Of a DNA stretch of 64,000 nt, positions 61,471 through 64,000 are shown piece by piece. Made by a program: the position numbers and the translations under genes. The notes beneath the pieces are model-generated. The model did not search any database, was not told where the DNA came from, and was given only the letters and a program-made list of their open reading frames with translations. How positions within the stretch are numbered: the stretch's first letter is position 1; the number at the start of each line of letters is the position of its first letter. This stretch comes from DATKPA01 sp051955985. Its GTDB lineage: Bacteria > Planctomycetota > Phycisphaerae > WQYP01. The stretch spans positions 93,491 through 157,490 of the forward strand of contig JBQCGD010000101.1 in the NCBI GenBank assembly GCA_051955985.1. The letters run 5' to 3'.

Positions 61471-61495
61471 GTCGCCATGTAGCCGACATGGCGAC
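61471..61495. promoter_or_regulatory. Perfect 10-bp inverted repeat before the HigA-like gene
   Basis: GTCGCCATGT and ACATGGCGAC pair around AGCCG, ending 35 bp before the ATG at 61531. The XRE domain of the gene product makes this a good operator candidate. A role as terminator of leftward transcription is less likely because no T-run is present. Confidence 0.5.
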
Positions 61496-61530
61496 TTGAC
61501 GGCCTAATCCGTTTGTGCGAGGATTTCTAC

Positions 61531-62676
61531 ATGGACAGTTCCGAGAGCCAACTCTTCAGTAACAACTTTCCTTCACCGGGCGAGGTCCTTCGCCAGATGT
61601 TGGAGACTAAAGGCTGGACGCAGGATGACCTCGCCGTCATCACCGGACGGTCTCGTTCCCAAATTAACGATGTTGTGTGTGGCAGGGCGGCGATTACGTC
61701 AGAAATGGCCGTGGCGCTGGCGTCGGCGTTCGGAAACGAAGCGGCGTTCTGGATCAACTTGGATACGGCGGCTCGCCTTGCCCGCGTTATCGAAGACCGA
61801 AGCGGAATCGCCCGTCGAGCTGAAGTATTCGACATTGCTCCGGTGAAGGAAATGCAGCGTCGCGGTTGGATTAGCACATCGAAGGATACCGACGAACTAA
61901 GGAACGAACTTGAACACTTCTTCGATGTGAAATCCTTGGATGAACTTAAATCACATCCGTATTCCATGCGAAAGACAGATTCCATGGAGGATCTTTCACC
62001 GCCTCAGCGTGCATGGTGCTATCGCGTGCGACAACTAGCAAAGCTTCAGATGGTCGCAGAATATGACGCTGCGCGTTTACCGGCGTGCGAACAGCATCTT
62101 CGCCGGTTGGCCGCTAACCCTGAAGACACCTGCAAGGTTCCCAAGGTGCTTGCGCAATACGGCATTCGATTCATCATCGTTGAACCGTTGCAATCATCAA
62201 AGGTGGACGGGGTGGCGTTCTGGTTGGATGAAAAATCTCCGGTAATTGGTATGTCGGTTCGATTCGATCGCGTTGATTCGTTTTGGTTTACGCTGTGTCA
62301 TGAGCTGTCGCATATCAGGCATCGTGACGAGTCTCCCCTTGACTCTGATCTAACTGATAATGCAGATGCGATGATGGTGGTGCGGAGCGAGATGGAACGA
62401 CGTGCGGACGCAGAATCGGCCGCCACGTTGGTCTCACCAGAGGAAATGAACTCGTTCATCATGCGCGTGGGTCCCCTTTACTCCAAAGACAGGGTTGTGC
62501 GATTTGCCAGCCGTATTCGCATTCACCCTGGTGTTATCGTTGGTCAACTCCAACACCGCCGCGAAATTGGATACAGCGCGTTGCGGGAGTATCTCACGAA
62601 GGTCAGACATTTCGTGCTTCCTGCCGCCATTGTTGACGGATGGGGACGAGCGATTGATGCAAGGAGATGTTCATGA
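61531..62676 (+). CDS. HigA-type XRE regulator fused to ImmA/IrrE metallopeptidase
   Basis: The 381-residue product has a HigA-like helix-turn-helix (PSPGEVLRQMLETKGWTQDD, SRSQINDVVCGRAAITSEMA) at residues 15-85. A helical middle follows, and an ImmA/IrrE zinc peptidase domain with FTLCHELSHIRHRD at about 265-278. Proteins of this design cleave repressors or sense stress, and in mobile elements they often act with a small partner. The next gene overlaps by four bases (ATGA). An operator-like palindrome lies upstream. Confidence 0.92.
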   Translation: MDSSESQLFSNNFPSPGEVLRQMLETKGWTQDDLAVITGRSRSQINDVVCGRAAITSEMAVALASAFGNEAAFWINLDTAARLARVIEDRSGIARRAEVFDIAPVKEMQRRGWISTSKDTDELRNELEHFFDVKSLDELKSHPYSMRKTDSMEDLSPPQRAWCYRVRQLAKLQMVAEYDAARLPACEQHLRRLAANPEDTCKVPKVLAQYGIRFIIVEPLQSSKVDGVAFWLDEKSPVIGMSVRFDRVDSFWFTLCHELSHIRHRDESPLDSDLTDNADAMMVVRSEMERRADAESAATLVSPEEMNSFIMRVGPLYSKDRVVRFASRIRIHPGVIVGQLQHRREIGYSALREYLTKVRHFVLPAAIVDGWGRAIDARRCS

Positions 62677-63194
62677 GCACGGCGCGCAAGAAGTCTAAAC
62701 GAACAGAGTCTCTTTTGGCGGCCATTGACCGCTACGAGATCGAAACCGGCGACAAATCCGGCGATCTAAAGTCTGTAGCAAGGTGGGCGCACCGAAAGGG
62801 AATACTAACCCCTCGCGACCGTGACCCCGTTAAGGCTATTGCACACGAACTTCGCAGTGCTTGCGCGCGTGACTACATCACGGACGAAAAGGGACAGCCG
62901 GTACGTCATCGGCTGGCATATATTGAACAGCGCGGCGATAAACAGATGGCGTTCTGGTTCAAGATGGAAGATGCGACACCGGAGAAGATGAGGCTGAACG
63001 CCGCCATGCGACGTAATGGGACGCTGCAGGACGTTTTGCAGCTCCATCGGGACATTAGGTACTTCAACAATCACCACAATCCCGGCGATCCGATTCAGCT
63101 TGACCTTAATTTCCAAAGGGACGTTGAAGAACACGATCTGCCACCGGATTACAATCCGGACGACGATGGTGATGGCGACGGTCAACCCGTTTGA
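62673..63194 (+). CDS. Partner protein of the HigA-ImmA/IrrE gene, unknown function
   Basis: The 173-residue product begins in the stop of the previous gene. It contains SVARWAHRKGILTPRDRDPV, KAIAHELRSACARDYI and, near the end, DIRYFNNHHNPGDPIQLDLN followed by F. From memory, proteins with this N-x-N-H-N-P-x-P-I-Q ending commonly sit next to XRE-ImmA/IrrE genes. The role is unknown; a toxin or a substrate of the peptidase is possible. The C-terminus is very acidic. Confidence 0.75.
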   Translation: MSTARKKSKRTESLLAAIDRYEIETGDKSGDLKSVARWAHRKGILTPRDRDPVKAIAHELRSACARDYITDEKGQPVRHRLAYIEQRGDKQMAFWFKMEDATPEKMRLNAAMRRNGTLQDVLQLHRDIRYFNNHHNPGDPIQLDLNFQRDVEEHDLPPDYNPDDDGDGDGQPV

Positions 63195-63424
63195 CCCCAG
63201 CGCTTCGCCGCCGCCTTCTTGGCAATCTCCTTCCGCTTCTTTGCGGACAGTTTCGCCGCCCTCGCTTTGCCCCCCTTCAAACCACCCAGCTTGCCGAGTG
63301 CTACGGCGGCTGGGTTTTTTGTTGGTTCTTCCGGCTTGGGCGCATTTCCCGTAGCGGCTTGTACGATGTTGAACGCTATGACGTTCACATCCCGACCTTT
63401 TGATTTGCTTGAGCGGTTAGGCAT
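63182..63424 (-). CDS. Small basic protein with GGLKGGKARAAKL motif
   Basis: The 80-residue product has an unstructured start. LGKLGGLKGGKARAAKLSAK follows, then KRKEIAKKAAAKRW, a repeat of short basic helices. This type is common in accessory regions of many bacteria and may bind nucleic acids like histone H1 tails. Its end overlaps the end of the partner gene by 13 bp. The function is unknown. Confidence 0.65.
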   Translation of the reverse strand: MPNRSSKSKGRDVNVIAFNIVQAATGNAPKPEEPTKNPAAVALGKLGGLKGGKARAAKLSAKKRKEIAKKAAAKRWGQTG

Positions 63425-63513
63425 GGCCCAACTATGACAAATCCCGCCACCCCTGTCTACCCTTGCGAATTGTCAAACTGACCCACTACCTCCCAAACCA
63501 CCCCGGCAAAAAC

Positions 63514-63544
63514 AAAAAAGGCCGCCATCACCCGATGCCGGCCT
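63514..63544 (-). terminator. Terminator of the PEP-CTERM remnant
   Basis: On the minus strand AGGCCGGCATC and GATGGCGGCCT pair with one mismatch around GGGT, followed by TTTTT. Confidence 0.75.
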
Positions 63545-63566
63545 CTTCAATTCCAACCCATCCCCC

Positions 63567-63935
63567 TCACCGACGCCGCCGCAGCAACGCCAACGCCCCT
63601 ACCCCCATCACCCCCAGCGACGCCGGCTCCGGCACCTGCGTCACCGAAATCGAATCCACCCGGAAATCCCCGCCCGCCGGTGCCGCAAAATCCACCTTGA
63701 TCGCGTCCACCTTCGCCAACGCCACGGGCGAAAACGAATTCACCATCACCGTCTGCACCCCCGTCCCGCTGATCGACGCGCTCCCGAACGTCGATACCGA
63801 CGTGCTCGGCCCCGTCTGCTCCGTCAGCGTCACCGTCACCTGCAGCGGCGTCGAATCCGCAAAATCATACGACATCACATCAATCTCCACCCCCGAAACC
63901 CCCGTCAACCCCAGCGGGTTCGTCGGCCCATCCCC
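63567..63935 (-). pseudogene. C-terminal remnant of a PEP-CTERM protein
   Basis: The frame is open from 63935 and encodes about 120 residues, ending VPEPASLGVMGVGALALL plus RRRR, a PEP-CTERM signal. The beta-rich part (FRVDSISVTQ, VTVTLTEQTG) is the last third of a typical such protein. There is no signal peptide: an in-frame TAG at 63936-63938 stops the frame upstream, and only about 60 bp remain before a T-run that looks like another gene's terminator. It is therefore a truncated or frameshifted copy, unless the gene starts in another frame beyond a sequence error. Confidence 0.6.
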
Positions 63936-64000
63936 CTACAACCACCCCCCCGACCCCGAAGGCCCCACCGACGGCGGATAAACAAAAAAAGACACCCGCC

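Overview
The window reads as a high-GC chromosome of a planctomycete, most likely of the Phycisphaerae group (inference). Supporting signs are several PEP-CTERM proteins, a secreted repeat protein with an EPLEQR-type N-terminus, an ECF sigma factor next to a FecR-like membrane protein, HYExAFE-family and YXWGXW proteins, uricase, FolE2, and GH29, GH18 and PL5 polysaccharide enzymes. Core genes from about 23.6 kb onward use almost only C- or G-ending codons. The left 23.5 kb and two smaller islands (34.4-35.4 kb and 60.6-63.4 kb) use a more mixed, AT-richer code.

Region 1 (1-23,526) looks like an integrated plasmid-type mobile element whose left end lies outside the window. It holds a probable replication initiator followed by five 21-bp iterons and an AT-rich tract, and a small type Ib-like parA with a ribbon-helix-helix partner behind a repeat-rich centromere-like region. 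It also holds a lone RelB/DinJ-type antitoxin, an ArdC antirestriction protease fused to a primase-polymerase, an MOBF relaxase, three tandem paralogous small proteins and a conjugative coupling ATPase. Cargo includes a flavin-dependent oxidoreductase, a lipoprotein SnoaL-like protein, a predicted modification-dependent restriction enzyme (McrA-like head, EVE, DUF3883), a stand-alone M41-like peptidase and a HAF-repeat PEP-CTERM protein. The element ends at a 25-bp copy of a tRNA 3' end. A short minus-strand frame running out of that tRNA fragment resembles the C-terminal tail of an integrase. No VirB-type secretion genes are visible here.

Region 2 (23.6-34.3 kb) is chromosome: ECF sigma and FecR-LamG, a GH18-like secreted protein, a lipoprotein, an M32 carboxypeptidase, a large RTX-type calcium-binding repeat protein and a GH29 fucosidase. 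A Panacea-type toxin-antitoxin pair with its own palindromic promoter sits at 34.4-35.4 kb.

Region 3 (35.6-48.7 kb) carries a DUF1015 protein, hisI, folE2, a methyltransferase with an MCE/MlaD protein, a glycogen-debranching-like protein, hisS, a PL5 alginate lyase, a membrane alpha/beta hydrolase, an amidohydrolase and a ROK regulator.

Region 4 (49-53.2 kb) is a cluster of four PEP-CTERM proteins. The first three are alike and share sigma-54-type promoter matches, a common GTGTGGGG leader motif and strong terminators, which suggests RpoN-dependent expression of sorted surface proteins.

Region 5 (53.2-60.2 kb) has rlmN, a DUF1737-like protein, a miniature potassium-channel-like protein, a flotillin/YqiJ-like pair, uricase and a YXWGXW lipoprotein. 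Region 6 (60.6-63.4 kb) is a small island with an IS1-like transposase, a HigA-ImmA/IrrE protein and its partner. The window closes with a PEP-CTERM C-terminal remnant.
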